Shown: positions 33,102 through 43,630, counted from the first letter of the stretch. The stretch is DNA of 64,000 nt from Angelakisella massiliensis (GCF_900104675.1 NZ_LT629945.1:377001-441000), one strand, 5' to 3'. Notes: generated from the sequence alone by a model not told the origin. A program made the numbers and translations.

Positions 33102-34542
33102 AAGGAATCTCCTTCAGCGAGAAAGAAGGCACATCCTTACCCTTGAACTCCACATCGAGAATCCCAAGCTGCCGTTTGATGATTTTACGCATACGGACAG
33201 CAGGACGAAGGCAATATTGCTGGAATCCCTTTGGATTGATGTCCCGTGCGCTCCGCACATTCGGGAACAACAGCTTCAAATATGCTGTTGCAATGCGCTT
33301 TACGGCCTCCGTGTCACGGGTATCTGCCCTATCAGGAACATCAATAATTTGATCAACAATCGCTCTATAACTCACATCATTGCGAAGCTCGTGCAAAATG
33401 GTGCAGAAGTATTCTGAATTTAACGCCCAGCCGGACAGCTTCAAATCATCATTCATTCTTGGTATATCCCAACCCTTGATGAAACCATGGATTCGGTCTA
33501 CCAATGCACTTTCTTGAAATAGTGAGGGCAGCTCGGAGAACATATTCTGCCACTCATCCATATTATCCTGTGCGATGTTACCCAGGAAGATGATGCCTGC
33601 ATCAGATTTCCCCTCGTAGCCACCGATGTTAAACTGTCCATACTCCATATATCCCTGCATGATAGAGCGCATTTCGTTCACATCGCCAAACTGCACCAAC
33701 TTTACCTCATCTATTGCGATAAAGTCGTGGCCGGTAACAAAGCCGGGAGTCTTCCGAGCGGTATCATAAAACATTTTTGCCCGAGTTACCTTTCCGCCAT
33801 CTGTTAGAAGACCATATTTACTCACATGGCCAAATACATAGGACTTGCCAGTTCCTTTGGGTGCAAGCTCTATCAGATTGAGGCGTTTCTCCACAAAGGG
33901 AAGAATGCGTGTCAGCATGGAAAGCTTTTGTTCCTCACTTTCATACCCGCCCGCATTGTAATCTATGGCCCCTAACAGCACATCAATCCACTCGGAAGTT
34001 GTAAATTCATTCCGAACATCCTTGTAATAATCAAGGTCAATAGTATAAGGGCAGAAATTTGTAAATCCAGTAAGGCGAATTTTCCCTGGAATTTTAGGCT
34101 TCGCAGTGTCATCCGGGGGTCGATAGCCGAGCTCGACCACACCCCAGACCTCCTGCCCACTGATAAGCTCTCCACGATACTGATCCCATGTAGACACATC
34201 AATCATGGTTTCTTTATTTGTCAAACCGAAGTCGGGCAATGAAAAGGTGATTTCTCCGGTTTTTATGCTTATATCGACAGAAATCTTGGTCAGGAGTTTG
34301 ACACGCTCGTTATCGTTAATGATTCTATCTTTGATTCTGACCCATTCTTCTTTATTCGGAAGATAGGTGCGGATAAAATCCGTAAGTTCGTCTATGTCCA
34401 GATTACCTTCATCATCAGCAAACTTTTTGAGCAGCCAGTCTCTCAAAAACGATGGCAGACCTAACGCAGAAAAGAAGTTGCTTTTCTTCAAATCCTTGTA
34501 GACGACCATTTCATCGAAACAATCCCGAAGTTTTTCGGTCAC
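33091..34542 (-). CDS. brxL: BREX protein BrxL (AAA+ ATPase), short type-4 form
   Basis: 483 residues from GTG 34542 (AAGGAGGG upstream). Walker A ELAPKGTGKSYVF is near residues 223-235, Walker B HDFIAIDEVKL near 270, and the GGYEGKSDAGIIFLGN sensor-like segment follows. The family is the BREX Lon-like BrxL. Type-1 BrxL proteins are longer and carry a C-terminal Lon-like domain; I see no such Ser-Lys protease region here. It ends with basic residues (RPAVRMRKIIKRQLG). It is the last core BREX gene. Confidence 0.88.
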   Translation of the reverse strand: MTEKLRDCFDEMVVYKDLKKSNFFSALGLPSFLRDWLLKKFADDEGNLDIDELTDFIRTYLPNKEEWVRIKDRIINDNERVKLLTKISVDISIKTGEITFSLPDFGLTNKETMIDVSTWDQYRGELISGQEVWGVVELGYRPPDDTAKPKIPGKIRLTGFTNFCPYTIDLDYYKDVRNEFTTSEWIDVLLGAIDYNAGGYESEEQKLSMLTRILPFVEKRLNLIELAPKGTGKSYVFGHVSKYGLLTDGGKVTRAKMFYDTARKTPGFVTGHDFIAIDEVKLVQFGDVNEMRSIMQGYMEYGQFNIGGYEGKSDAGIIFLGNIAQDNMDEWQNMFSELPSLFQESALVDRIHGFIKGWDIPRMNDDLKLSGWALNSEYFCTILHELRNDVSYRAIVDQIIDVPDRADTRDTEAVKRIATAYLKLLFPNVRSARDINPKGFQQYCLRPAVRMRKIIKRQLGILDVEFKGKDVPSFSLKEIPYEN

Positions 34543-34554
34543 GAGTATCCCTCC

Positions 34555-36885
34555 TTACAGAATGTTCTTTTCGCTGCCGCTTTCTTTTTTCACTCGAAGT
34601 GGCAGGCCAGTGGCAACAGGCATTCCACCGGCAAATACATCTACGCTGTATGTCTTGGCACGACGAATTTCAGTCATTTCCTCAACAACATAGAAATTAT
34701 CAGCAGTCGGTTTTGCTTCGTAGGTATGACCGTCTATTACGACGCTGACATCCACCAACTTTTCCGTAGAAAATACTTTAATGGCAGCTTTCTTGCGGAA
34801 ACTAACGAAAATTTCGGGGATACCCGTAAATGTTGCAGTTGAATCAATCGGCATTATTTTAACTTCAACGGCATCGTTAAGATACGAAATCTCGATAATC
34901 GGTACGGTAACTTCCTCCAATGTTGCGCCGCCATGAACCTCAACATTCGCTTTCCGGCTTCCCTTAAAACGGTCATAATTGGCAAGCGCCCAGAAATCTT
35001 CCGCATCCGTGGCACTGTCCGGCCTCTCATCGACCTCACTTTTCGGACAACATCTCCCAGAGTGCTTCCCGCTTGATTGCATTTCCCATAGATTTTCGGT
35101 TCCGTGAATTACAGCAAGCCGACTGGCACCATGGTCTGCAATTAAGATGGCCTTTTGATAGTCGCCGTTTGTGAGGTTTGTTTTGATTTTCTTCAGGAGT
35201 TCATCAATCAGCTCCAGTTCACGAATCAAATGAATCGGGAGCTTACGATCCTCTCGACTATAATCATAGCCTTCCTCACCGTGATGCTTGATTTTATCTA
35301 TCTTATCAACAGAGATGATGGGGAATCGATCTGTGGATAGGACATCCCAAAATTCCTTGTTCCGACTGGTGATGGATGGAAGCTCACATCTGCACACAGT
35401 AACTTTCGCCATGAGTTTAAGTGCATGACATCTGGACATGATATAGCCAAGATACTCCACGCCCATTGCATCTGTAAAATAAGTCTGGGTATCCGTTACA
35501 TCAATTCCTTCTATCACAGAACTGCGTGGCGGGAGAATTCTGTTATAATCCCGATCGACTGCTTGCTTTTCGACAAGTGTCATGAAGTCCGGGAAAATCT
35601 TATTGACAACCTTCTGATATTTGTACTCCTGGAAATAGTTATCAAGCAGTTCACTTTTGAAATGGTACGCTGTCAGATACGCCCGAAGATCAGGATAAAT
35701 TCGCTCCAATATATCAAGAAGTTCTGCTCTCCCGAAGTCCTCACTGTATCTATCCAACAGCTTGAAAATAAGCTCCTTTTCCTGAAGGGTATTGTCTGTC
35801 AGGTAGCAGAGCGCATATTTCCCCTTGCTTTGGACTATCTTGCAAAATCCACTGACCTCATCAAGTGGGTTTTCAATGGAATTCAAAAGGTCTTTTCTTT
35901 GTCTATATTGGGAAATAAAGTCTTTGTCGGTCGGATCTTCCTCTAAGATAGTACGATACAAGCTGTGAATCAGCCCGGATGGGGAAGTAGCCGTTTCTAT
36001 TGCCTTGTTGAAGTAGGAGTTGTTTCCCGCATGGAACAGTTTGAGCCCGATAAAGTACAACCAAAGCCATTTCTTGTTAGAAGCTTTTTGTTTGTAAGTA
36101 GAGATAACAATATCCAAATTGTTGACGCTCCCTATTTGGGCGGAAATCAACTGTTGCCAAGAAGAATATTTCCGAAACTCTGTCAAAGCATACTGCCAGT
36201 TCTCTTCATCTCCGTAACTTTCTGGCAGTACAGATGTCATTGCGTCCAAATGACACAATACTTCATAAGGATTCTTCAAATCTGAGATCGTATAGAGCGA
36301 AAACGGATACTGATCCTTGCTTTTTGCAGTCTCGATGTATAGAATCTCTGCTGCGGCTGATTCCACCGCCTTGGCCATGCCTCGAAGCCCTTTTACCAGC
36401 GCACTTGCGTCCGTAGGTTGAATGCCCTCTGCGGTAAAAATCAGCTTAGGACGAGCGGATGGTATCCCCTCTAAAACGCAAATTCTGCTATCAAGGCGCC
36501 TGTCATTTTTAATAAGGGTATGCAAGTATTCCACACATTGAAAGGTGAGGATAACTGCATGGCCCTCAGTGCTCATAGATAGAAGTTCTTTTAATTCTTG
36601 CACCAAGGCCTTTTCGCCTTTTAACTTGAGGAAGCTCGTGATCTCACTGACAAAAAAGTTGGTATTCTCATGAGCAAGGCGTTCAAGAATGTTGGGGATG
36701 ACAGGGAATTCATCAGGTTTGCAAAACGCCGCATCAGAGGCACAAAGAAAGACATTTTGGGGCAATTGATAGTGGAGCATGATGGCTTCCAAATCTGCCT
36801 TGTTTTGAACATCTACGATAAGAGGCTCGACATTATCTTTCTTCAGATAGCGGTCAATTTTTTTAATGACTTCTTGGATGGTCAT
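34555..36885 (-). CDS. pglZ: BREX phosphatase-like protein PglZ
   Basis: 776 residues. The N-terminal half is helical. The alkaline-phosphatase-like PglZ domain begins near 460 (VTDTQTYFTDAMGVEYLGY). Its metal-site motif is ILIADHGASRLAVIH near 580, with the downstream HGGATLEEVTVPIIE. The C-terminus is beta-rich. PglZ is the hallmark of all BREX systems. It lies 11 bases after brxC and 12 bases before brxL. Confidence 0.92.
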   Translation of the reverse strand: MTIQEVIKKIDRYLKKDNVEPLIVDVQNKADLEAIMLHYQLPQNVFLCASDAAFCKPDEFPVIPNILERLAHENTNFFVSEITSFLKLKGEKALVQELKELLSMSTEGHAVILTFQCVEYLHTLIKNDRRLDSRICVLEGIPSARPKLIFTAEGIQPTDASALVKGLRGMAKAVESAAAEILYIETAKSKDQYPFSLYTISDLKNPYEVLCHLDAMTSVLPESYGDEENWQYALTEFRKYSSWQQLISAQIGSVNNLDIVISTYKQKASNKKWLWLYFIGLKLFHAGNNSYFNKAIETATSPSGLIHSLYRTILEEDPTDKDFISQYRQRKDLLNSIENPLDEVSGFCKIVQSKGKYALCYLTDNTLQEKELIFKLLDRYSEDFGRAELLDILERIYPDLRAYLTAYHFKSELLDNYFQEYKYQKVVNKIFPDFMTLVEKQAVDRDYNRILPPRSSVIEGIDVTDTQTYFTDAMGVEYLGYIMSRCHALKLMAKVTVCRCELPSITSRNKEFWDVLSTDRFPIISVDKIDKIKHHGEEGYDYSREDRKLPIHLIRELELIDELLKKIKTNLTNGDYQKAILIADHGASRLAVIHGTENLWEMQSSGKHSGRCCPKSEVDERPDSATDAEDFWALANYDRFKGSRKANVEVHGGATLEEVTVPIIEISYLNDAVEVKIMPIDSTATFTGIPEIFVSFRKKAAIKVFSTEKLVDVSVVIDGHTYEAKPTADNFYVVEEMTEIRRAKTYSVDVFAGGMPVATGLPLRVKKESGSEKNIL

Positions 36886-36896
36886 TTTGCACCTCC

Positions 36897-39800
36897 TCAG
36901 TTCCCTTTGATAATCTCCATGCCAACAACCATGTTATCCCGAATGAGGTCCTTTAGATACTTCTTCACATCAGCAATATCCATCTCATCGATCTTGGCGA
37001 GGGCACGTTCACAACCACCCTGGTTATATTTCGCCTCTGCCATTTGACGAAGCTTCTTTTCAATTTCGGGAAGGCCGAACCACTCAAACGGCTCTGCTGT
37101 GATGTGAGAGTCAAGGTAATCTTTCACTTCCTGAATATTTAGAAGCATAACCGCATAGTTTCCGATGATACTGTCTCTAAACGCTTTGTCCAAAGCGGCA
37201 CTATCATCCAGAAGGTCAAAGAATTTTGCAGACGCAAAATATTCCATGGCACGGTCGATTGCCTGTTCATCCGCTTTGGCACGGTTGACAGCTCCAAATG
37301 CAGCTTTTGCTTTTGCAACCTCGTTGTCAGGGATAAGACACAGAATAGGCATCTTGTGTTTTTTCGACCAGTCACGAGGAGAGTCAGTCCCAGTTTTCTC
37401 TCTCCACAGTTTCTTTAACTGTGTGTTTTTCTGGCCTTCCTTATAGGCCCCAACCTTCGCTTCAACCTGATTCAGATAGTCTGCTTTTTCGTAGGTGAAT
37501 GAGCCAGCAGGCATCGTGTCAAACACATCCTTGATTTCGTCTTCTGAAAGCCCATCAAGATAGTATCCGCACACACGGTTGAACAGATCAACCTGGTTGT
37601 TGTAGAAGTTGCGGAATGCGCTTCCGTTTGCCTGAACAAGTTCCAGGAAAGACTGCTTCTGGGAATCCAGCAGCGTTCCTGCTTTTTTCAGGTTATAGAG
37701 CATTCCGAGGAATGGCCCAAGTTCATCAAGATAATTTTTTGCAGCTGCATAGGAGATGCGAATATATCCGCACTTGTCACACCACTCCCGTATGGTCGCA
37801 TCATAGGAGATGCTTTTGGAGATAATCTTATTGCTTTCTACAATGATTTGATACTCCAGAATAACCTCACGGATTTTCTGCTGTGCGGTTTCGACATTCC
37901 AAACCCAATTCGCCGCATCCGCATCAAACTTCCTGCGGAGAACATTGAGGTATTGACCGCCATCGCCAACTGTTTTAGCAAGAGAGACAAGCGTACCATT
38001 TTCAAAGGTTTCAAGGTAGGCAGCCATACCCTGGGTACACTTTTCCTTGGTCAAAATCGTTTGCAAATCTTTTGCGGCATCTGGATTGGAAAGGGCAAGA
38101 TTTCCGATTGCCATGGCAATATCGCTATCGCTCTTCGCTGTACCCATGTTATTGCTGTTGGCAATTCCACAAAAAGAATCAATGATTTCGGACAACACGG
38201 AGGTTTCCGTCTGAAGCGATTCTTTGTCCAGAATATACTTCAAAGTCCAAATCGGGAAGGAGAATTCCTTCATCTTGTTGCGGATGCGTTCTCTGGTGTT
38301 TGGAACCGAAGTACACATATTAAGCGGAATCCCAAATGCCACAGAAGTAATTTCGTTAAAAGCCTTCTCTGCGGGGGTCATCGCAACGATATATTTATCC
38401 TTATAGCGAGGATTCGGCGTGATTTCAAGGCGAATAACTTCGTCAATCATTTCCTTGAGTTTGCCAACATTCAAAATGTCGTTGGTAAGCCCATCGCTCC
38501 AGCTATATGTCCCAGAGGCGTATTCCTTCAGCACAAAGCCCATAATAAATGCAGACAGATTACAGGGCATAAAACCATAAGGTGCCGCCTTCAAAACGTC
38601 ATAGATTTGCTTGATAGATACACGGCCACCACCGTTCTGGAAGCCATCGTTTACAATTTCATCAACACACAGCTTGATTTTGGAAATCAAGAGATGAGGC
38701 TTGGAAAGCCAGTATTCGGGAACCTTCCATGCGCCGTCAAGAGCGATTTCCAACTTTGTGGCGGGACTGCCGGACAGGAAGGTACCAGCTGTTTTCTCAT
38801 TGAATGCGCACTCAACACCTTGCTTCAAGCTGCTCGGTGTATACATATTGGCAATGACATTGTAAGAGCCCTCAAGGCAGGACACGAACTTTTTCTTGTT
38901 GATTTCTGCAAGAAGGCCGTACAGAGCGTCCAGCGTAGTAGCACGTTCCCCATCCGGCTTATCTGCGGTGTGAACCATAAACTCACCGCCTGCAATGCGG
39001 GTTTTCCATTTCTTCAGAGAATCTTTTGCATTGTTGGCATATTGAGTAACTAATGCAGGGTCTTTTCCTTGCTGGGACATAGATAACGCCATATCGTGAC
39101 GATACACGCCATAGCCATCCGCACCAAACGGAGTACGGCTGGCATCAATGAAAATCATGTTGTAGGTGCCAGCAGCAAGGGCGTCATGTATTTTCTTGCC
39201 CAGAACCACACTTTCTGCATCATCTTTCGCAAAGCATACAACAGCAACGATCTTATTTGCATACTTTTCTTCCGTGTTGCGAAGCTGCTTGATTGTAGAA
39301 TCAAAGTCGGAAGACGAAACATAGCGCAGTTCATAGCGAAGCTTCAAAGCTCCACCAAGGCTGATTGCATCCACGATACGAGTTCTGTCAGCAAGTTCCT
39401 CTGTGATAAAAGCCGAGGTGCTCTTGCGGTCGATCTGTTCCTCAAAAGGTGTTACATCAATTTCGTTTTCATGGTTGTAAGCAGCATACTGGAATTTTCC
39501 ACCGCCAAGGGACTTGGAGAACAACACCTTTTCTCGAACAAGCTGATCCGCACATCTCGCTGCGGAGCCTTCCATATCAGTCCCTTCAAAAGCGTTGTCA
39601 AGGTTCTTTTCGTTGGGAATAAACAGCTCAACAGAGTCGCCGGCATATTGAGAAATTGCCTGCAACAGAAGAACCGTTTTGAGTACACGTTTTTGGTCAG
39701 AATCAAGGCGCTGATTCCCAGCACGATTGTAATAGTCCAGAATAGAGCGAATATCATGCGATAGATATTCTTTTCCCTTATCATAGAAGAATTCCCAAAG

Positions 39801-41102
39801 CATATCGACGGAAAGCAGCGGGTTGTCGTCCTCTGGCCCGAAATTGTCAATAAACCACTGGAACCCCTTGATTTCATCGCCACGGTCATTTTTAATAAAG
39901 TCAAACATACTGCGCTGGTTGGAATCAAACGCAGAGGAAATATGCTTGAGAAGCAGGGCGGCATAGGGATGTATCGGGAGAATATCGATCATCTCTTTGT
40001 CGGTGATCCGAGCCACCGACTTCACCAGCTTACGGGATGCCTGTGTTCTATCAGTCAGGTCGCCAAGGGCTACCTCCCAATCTGCCAAAACAACTTCGTC
40101 CTTATTCTTCTCCATGGCTGCACCCATGAGTTGGAATGCAATATTTTCAGGCAGGCTGATTAAACTGTGCGGACTGACAAAGCGTCCGTTCAGCTTGATG
40201 AAGTCCTGGTCGCGCTCATGGAACAGGCCCTGGGTCACATGGGTCACCAGCACAAAATAGAAGGGATCGGTTTCGCTGATTTCACAAAGCTCCTGAAATC
40301 CGGTGAGATTGCGGGCGTTGTTGTAGAAATATTCGGTAAACTCGTCCCACATAAAGACAATCGCCTTCAAACTGTTTGCCCGGATGACCTCACGAATCCA
40401 GTTGCCCAAATCGGTCACGCTCAGCGACAGAGCTTTTACCTGACGCTCATCGGCTACCTTGAAGATATTGTCCATAATCCTTGCCAGCGCCTCGCCGGAG
40501 AAGGTGCGCAACTTCTCAATCACCGTATCGGCGTCATCTCCGCCAAAGAGGTCAGAGTAAGTGCCAGTGATCAGTCCGTTGAAGTAGTTTTTGTTATCCT
40601 TGTCAGAGAGCCATGCAATGGTAGCATCCTTCAGCGCATTCCCGCCCTTGTTTTCAATTCCGGCATCAACAAGCGCCTTTTCAATGCTTTCCTGGATGGC
40701 AAAGACAAGATTATGGTCGCTGCGGATAGAAGCGGAACCATAGCGGTGAACGGTCAAGATACGACCGCTGGACTTCACGGCCTGGAAGCGGTTGTACAGG
40801 TCGTTGTCCATTTTATGTCTCTGGAAGTATTCACGGGTTTCTTCTTCGCTGGAATCCAGCAGCTTTTTGAGCGTGTGAACGGCATGGGATTTACCGGTTC
40901 CGTAGGCACCTTCCACCCATAGACAGAGCTTCTGCTTGCGCTCCAGGACGCTGACCGTGTTCTTCAGAAGTTTCACGAAGGTCTCGTGGGGGAAGAATTT
41001 TTTCCACACTTCCGGGTTCTTCGTGATGACCGCCTCGTTCACGGCGGGGAAATAATCCGGATCAATATTGAAATAATGACGGTATTTTTCCAACATCGGC
41101 AT
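36897..41102 (-). CDS. brxC: BREX ATPase BrxC/PglY
   Basis: 1401 residues. GAYGTGKSHAVHTLKKLL at 65-82 is Walker A, and KAIVFMWDEFTEYF is the Walker B region. The rest is a long helical body with winged-helix-like segments (GGRVSIKQIYDVLKAAPYG). Size and motifs fit BrxC/PglY, the large ATPase of BREX. RBS AGGAGGAAG precedes ATG 41102. It is the largest gene of the window and lies 13 bases after brxP. No frame disruption is seen. Confidence 0.93.
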   Translation of the reverse strand: MPMLEKYRHYFNIDPDYFPAVNEAVITKNPEVWKKFFPHETFVKLLKNTVSVLERKQKLCLWVEGAYGTGKSHAVHTLKKLLDSSEEETREYFQRHKMDNDLYNRFQAVKSSGRILTVHRYGSASIRSDHNLVFAIQESIEKALVDAGIENKGGNALKDATIAWLSDKDNKNYFNGLITGTYSDLFGGDDADTVIEKLRTFSGEALARIMDNIFKVADERQVKALSLSVTDLGNWIREVIRANSLKAIVFMWDEFTEYFYNNARNLTGFQELCEISETDPFYFVLVTHVTQGLFHERDQDFIKLNGRFVSPHSLISLPENIAFQLMGAAMEKNKDEVVLADWEVALGDLTDRTQASRKLVKSVARITDKEMIDILPIHPYAALLLKHISSAFDSNQRSMFDFIKNDRGDEIKGFQWFIDNFGPEDDNPLLSVDMLWEFFYDKGKEYLSHDIRSILDYYNRAGNQRLDSDQKRVLKTVLLLQAISQYAGDSVELFIPNEKNLDNAFEGTDMEGSAARCADQLVREKVLFSKSLGGGKFQYAAYNHENEIDVTPFEEQIDRKSTSAFITEELADRTRIVDAISLGGALKLRYELRYVSSSDFDSTIKQLRNTEEKYANKIVAVVCFAKDDAESVVLGKKIHDALAAGTYNMIFIDASRTPFGADGYGVYRHDMALSMSQQGKDPALVTQYANNAKDSLKKWKTRIAGGEFMVHTADKPDGERATTLDALYGLLAEINKKKFVSCLEGSYNVIANMYTPSSLKQGVECAFNEKTAGTFLSGSPATKLEIALDGAWKVPEYWLSKPHLLISKIKLCVDEIVNDGFQNGGGRVSIKQIYDVLKAAPYGFMPCNLSAFIMGFVLKEYASGTYSWSDGLTNDILNVGKLKEMIDEVIRLEITPNPRYKDKYIVAMTPAEKAFNEITSVAFGIPLNMCTSVPNTRERIRNKMKEFSFPIWTLKYILDKESLQTETSVLSEIIDSFCGIANSNNMGTAKSDSDIAMAIGNLALSNPDAAKDLQTILTKEKCTQGMAAYLETFENGTLVSLAKTVGDGGQYLNVLRRKFDADAANWVWNVETAQQKIREVILEYQIIVESNKIISKSISYDATIREWCDKCGYIRISYAAAKNYLDELGPFLGMLYNLKKAGTLLDSQKQSFLELVQANGSAFRNFYNNQVDLFNRVCGYYLDGLSEDEIKDVFDTMPAGSFTYEKADYLNQVEAKVGAYKEGQKNTQLKKLWREKTGTDSPRDWSKKHKMPILCLIPDNEVAKAKAAFGAVNRAKADEQAIDRAMEYFASAKFFDLLDDSAALDKAFRDSIIGNYAVMLLNIQEVKDYLDSHITAEPFEWFGLPEIEKKLRQMAEAKYNQGGCERALAKIDEMDIADVKKYLKDLIRDNMVVGMEIIKGN

Positions 41103-41115
41103 AGCATCTTCCTCC

Positions 41116-43476
41116 TTAGAACAGATTCAGCACATCCTGAGATGTCTTTTCGCTGTTGAGAGTGATATTATCCAGGTCCAGTGTAAAGCTGGCGTTGAGG
41201 AAATCTGGATAGTTGATAGTCAAACCATTCAAAATCTTTTCCATCTGATTGCGGTCAAGACCAAAAATCTCAGTAGGACTAACACCGTCACTTTCGAGGT
41301 CATGGTTTAAGAGGCGGGACAATGTAAACTGGTGGTAATCCCCGCAAGCCTCTGCAAATTTATATAAGCTGTAAAGAATGACAAGCGGATTCGGATTTTC
41401 CCAGGGGATGCGAACCACGCTATTCCAAAAACGCTTTCCGTTTTTTAGCGTGTAGTCACAGACACCCAGGCCGATTTCATTGCTTAATTGAGGAATAGAA
41501 ATCAGGATGTTTTTATATGCGGAGACAATGTGTGAACGAGAATTTTTACTCATTGAGTCATCCAGCATTGCATAAATGGTATCAGGGGTGTGCGTTGTGG
41601 AAAAATCAATGTTTTTGACCCACCAATTAAACTCCGATGTGTATGTCAAATTGCAAAGAATCAATGCCCAAGCGTCGGAATTCTCTATTCCAATATTATC
41701 AATAACTTTACCAAAGGGTGCAAATTTAGATTTAGCAGTAACTTCGGCATCGTTCAAGAAGCTCTTGAGATTTTTAACCATGTTGGTTCCAAGGCTGTGA
41801 GGAGAAGTCCAAAATTCATCCTTTAATTTGAAATACGATCTAACCCAATCGAGTTCAATGCCCATATTTCCATACCTGTCAATGCTCCCCATTTTCTTTT
41901 CTCCTTTCGGCAATCGCAACGAGTTGGCTACTAAGCAACCATGGAATACATCGTGACATTTTTTGCATTTTACGCATCGGTCATCGATTGTTACATGGCC
42001 ATCCTTCATAGAAATAAACCCATGCGGACAATTCGCCTCGCATACTCTACAGCCAATGCAATATGCGGTTTTTCTGAACACAGTCTTCAATTCTGACATA
42101 AAATAAATGTCTTTCTGGGTATTTTTCCCTATCACAACTGTAGCAGTTAGTCCGTTGGTATTTTCGGCAATCTCAATGTGATACAACTTATCTCTGCAAA
42201 GCACTTCGACATTACCATTCTCCAGAAAGGTTACATTGCCAATTGTTTTAATCCACTGCTTCCAATCAGTTTCTATACGGGATACTTGAATTGTAAGTAC
42301 ACCTTGTTCAAATGATTCATTTGTATAACTTTTGGCGAATGATAATTCTTTTCCACTTCTTCGTGCTTTCCATCCACCAATGTCCATAAACTCCTTGACG
42401 GCGCTCGGATTAGACAACTCTTTGGAGGTTGTTTCCAGAATAATGTTATTGAATGTTGTGGTTGTCCGATATCCCTCATCACTAAAGCTGTATGCTTGTT
42501 CCTTAAAATACATATTTTTCGATGTGGCTAACGGGCACACAAGACATCCTGCACGGCTATTTCCTTTTTTATAGGCATCATTTATCAAGAGTTGTCTCTC
42601 ATAGATATAGGAAAACAATTCGGCGGAGTTCCATTCAAGGATTGGGTGGCAGCTATATTGTCCACGAACTTTCTCTCCGTGACTAATACCTTCGTATTCA
42701 CTTCGAGAAGCACTTTCATCTCCTCGGATTCCTGTGAAGGCCATTCCCCTAAAATGAGGATTATTGGTATACTCTCTCAGTAAGATGATTTGAGGCGCAG
42801 TTTTATGCACACTACAACACCATCGCATCGTCTGCGCTGGCGGTCCAAATTCCCTCCATGTGACTTTCGGGTCGAAGTCAGACTTTGCTCTTAAAAATTC
42901 AATCTTTGCGTCTTTACAGTGCTGTTCAATCTCTTCGACTATTTTATATGTATCCGGGAATTCCATTCCCGTATCGCCAAATAGCACTTTGAATTTATTG
43001 TGCGGCAAAGCACGCTGCACCAGATCGAGGGCTACTACACTATCCTTGCCGCCACTGAACGCCACATAGAAGACATCGACCCGATCCATGTATTCAACAT
43101 AAATGTTGTATATTTTCTTTATTGTTTCTGCGGCCAGTTTCTCCAACAAATCCCGGTTCTTTTCGACCATAGCGGGAATATCAACAAAGCGGAGAGGTTG
43201 TCCATCGGGCTCTGGCTCGTCCATAATCACAATTTCAGGTGGGGTATAAAGACTGCCGCCTTTGGTCTTGGCAACCTGCCGTCCCCGGTAGAAATAATTG
43301 TTGGCTTCCGCCCACATATAGGGGTAGGAGTCATTCTTTGCATAATTCCAATACCGGTCAAATCCAAGAATATCCAGTTCTTTGTAATACACCGGACGAG
43401 GTTCCTTACTGAAGGAAAGCGGTGAGCTGTTCAGCAGCAGTCCGCCCGTCTCGGCATCCCAGGTATATGAGTACAT
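41116..43476 (-). CDS. brxP: BrxP: PAPS-reductase-like sulfur activator with two ferredoxin clusters
   Basis: 786 residues. FYVAFSGGKDSVVAL at 137-150 is the PP-loop of ATP-pyrophosphatase/PAPS-reductase and DndC-type enzymes. RWCCSVHKT and AGCLVCPLA supply Cys pairs as in Fe-S-containing DndC-like proteins. Around 470-515 lies a bacterial ferredoxin-like insert, CIGCRVCEANCPHG and CVKCKKCHDVFHGC, for one or two 4Fe-4S clusters. The C-terminal 270 residues are unassigned. BrxP defines BREX type 4. It probably adenylates and reduces a substrate to insert sulfur, perhaps on DNA (inference). Confidence 0.9.
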   Translation of the reverse strand: MYSYTWDAETGGLLLNSSPLSFSKEPRPVYYKELDILGFDRYWNYAKNDSYPYMWAEANNYFYRGRQVAKTKGGSLYTPPEIVIMDEPEPDGQPLRFVDIPAMVEKNRDLLEKLAAETIKKIYNIYVEYMDRVDVFYVAFSGGKDSVVALDLVQRALPHNKFKVLFGDTGMEFPDTYKIVEEIEQHCKDAKIEFLRAKSDFDPKVTWREFGPPAQTMRWCCSVHKTAPQIILLREYTNNPHFRGMAFTGIRGDESASRSEYEGISHGEKVRGQYSCHPILEWNSAELFSYIYERQLLINDAYKKGNSRAGCLVCPLATSKNMYFKEQAYSFSDEGYRTTTTFNNIILETTSKELSNPSAVKEFMDIGGWKARRSGKELSFAKSYTNESFEQGVLTIQVSRIETDWKQWIKTIGNVTFLENGNVEVLCRDKLYHIEIAENTNGLTATVVIGKNTQKDIYFMSELKTVFRKTAYCIGCRVCEANCPHGFISMKDGHVTIDDRCVKCKKCHDVFHGCLVANSLRLPKGEKKMGSIDRYGNMGIELDWVRSYFKLKDEFWTSPHSLGTNMVKNLKSFLNDAEVTAKSKFAPFGKVIDNIGIENSDAWALILCNLTYTSEFNWWVKNIDFSTTHTPDTIYAMLDDSMSKNSRSHIVSAYKNILISIPQLSNEIGLGVCDYTLKNGKRFWNSVVRIPWENPNPLVILYSLYKFAEACGDYHQFTLSRLLNHDLESDGVSPTEIFGLDRNQMEKILNGLTINYPDFLNASFTLDLDNITLNSEKTSQDVLNLF

Positions 43477-43477
43477 A

Positions 43478-43630
43478 TTAGTCGGTGTCCTTCCTTTGCC
43501 TCTGTGCTTTTGCTCTGATAATGAGCGATTCTATTTCTGAGTATCTACGGCGGGCAAGATATCCATTGTCACTCAGATATTGAAGCACGGGGGCTTTTTC
43601 ATCTCTATTTGATTGTTGTTGGCCAGCAGG
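43478..43630 (-). other. Out-of-frame coding continuation of the preceding gene
   Basis: In the frame one base back from the large gene, 50 codons are open from just after a TGA at 43631-43633 to TAA at 43478-43480. They encode a very protein-like sequence (DEKAPVLQYLSDNGYLARRR ... AKAQRQRKDTD). It has no good start codon of its own. It ends one base before the brxP ATG, typical operon spacing, whereas the annotated frame stops 96 bases short of it. A natural -1 shift near the A5 run at about 43590, or a small indel, would join both. Confidence 0.6.

Noticed and set aside
36897-41102. Long + strand ORFs antisense to brxC (for example 37848-39053, 401 codons)
   Set aside because: They are shadows of the 1401-codon brxC frame. 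They have no RBS or recognisable domains, and the brxC motifs are clear on the - strand.
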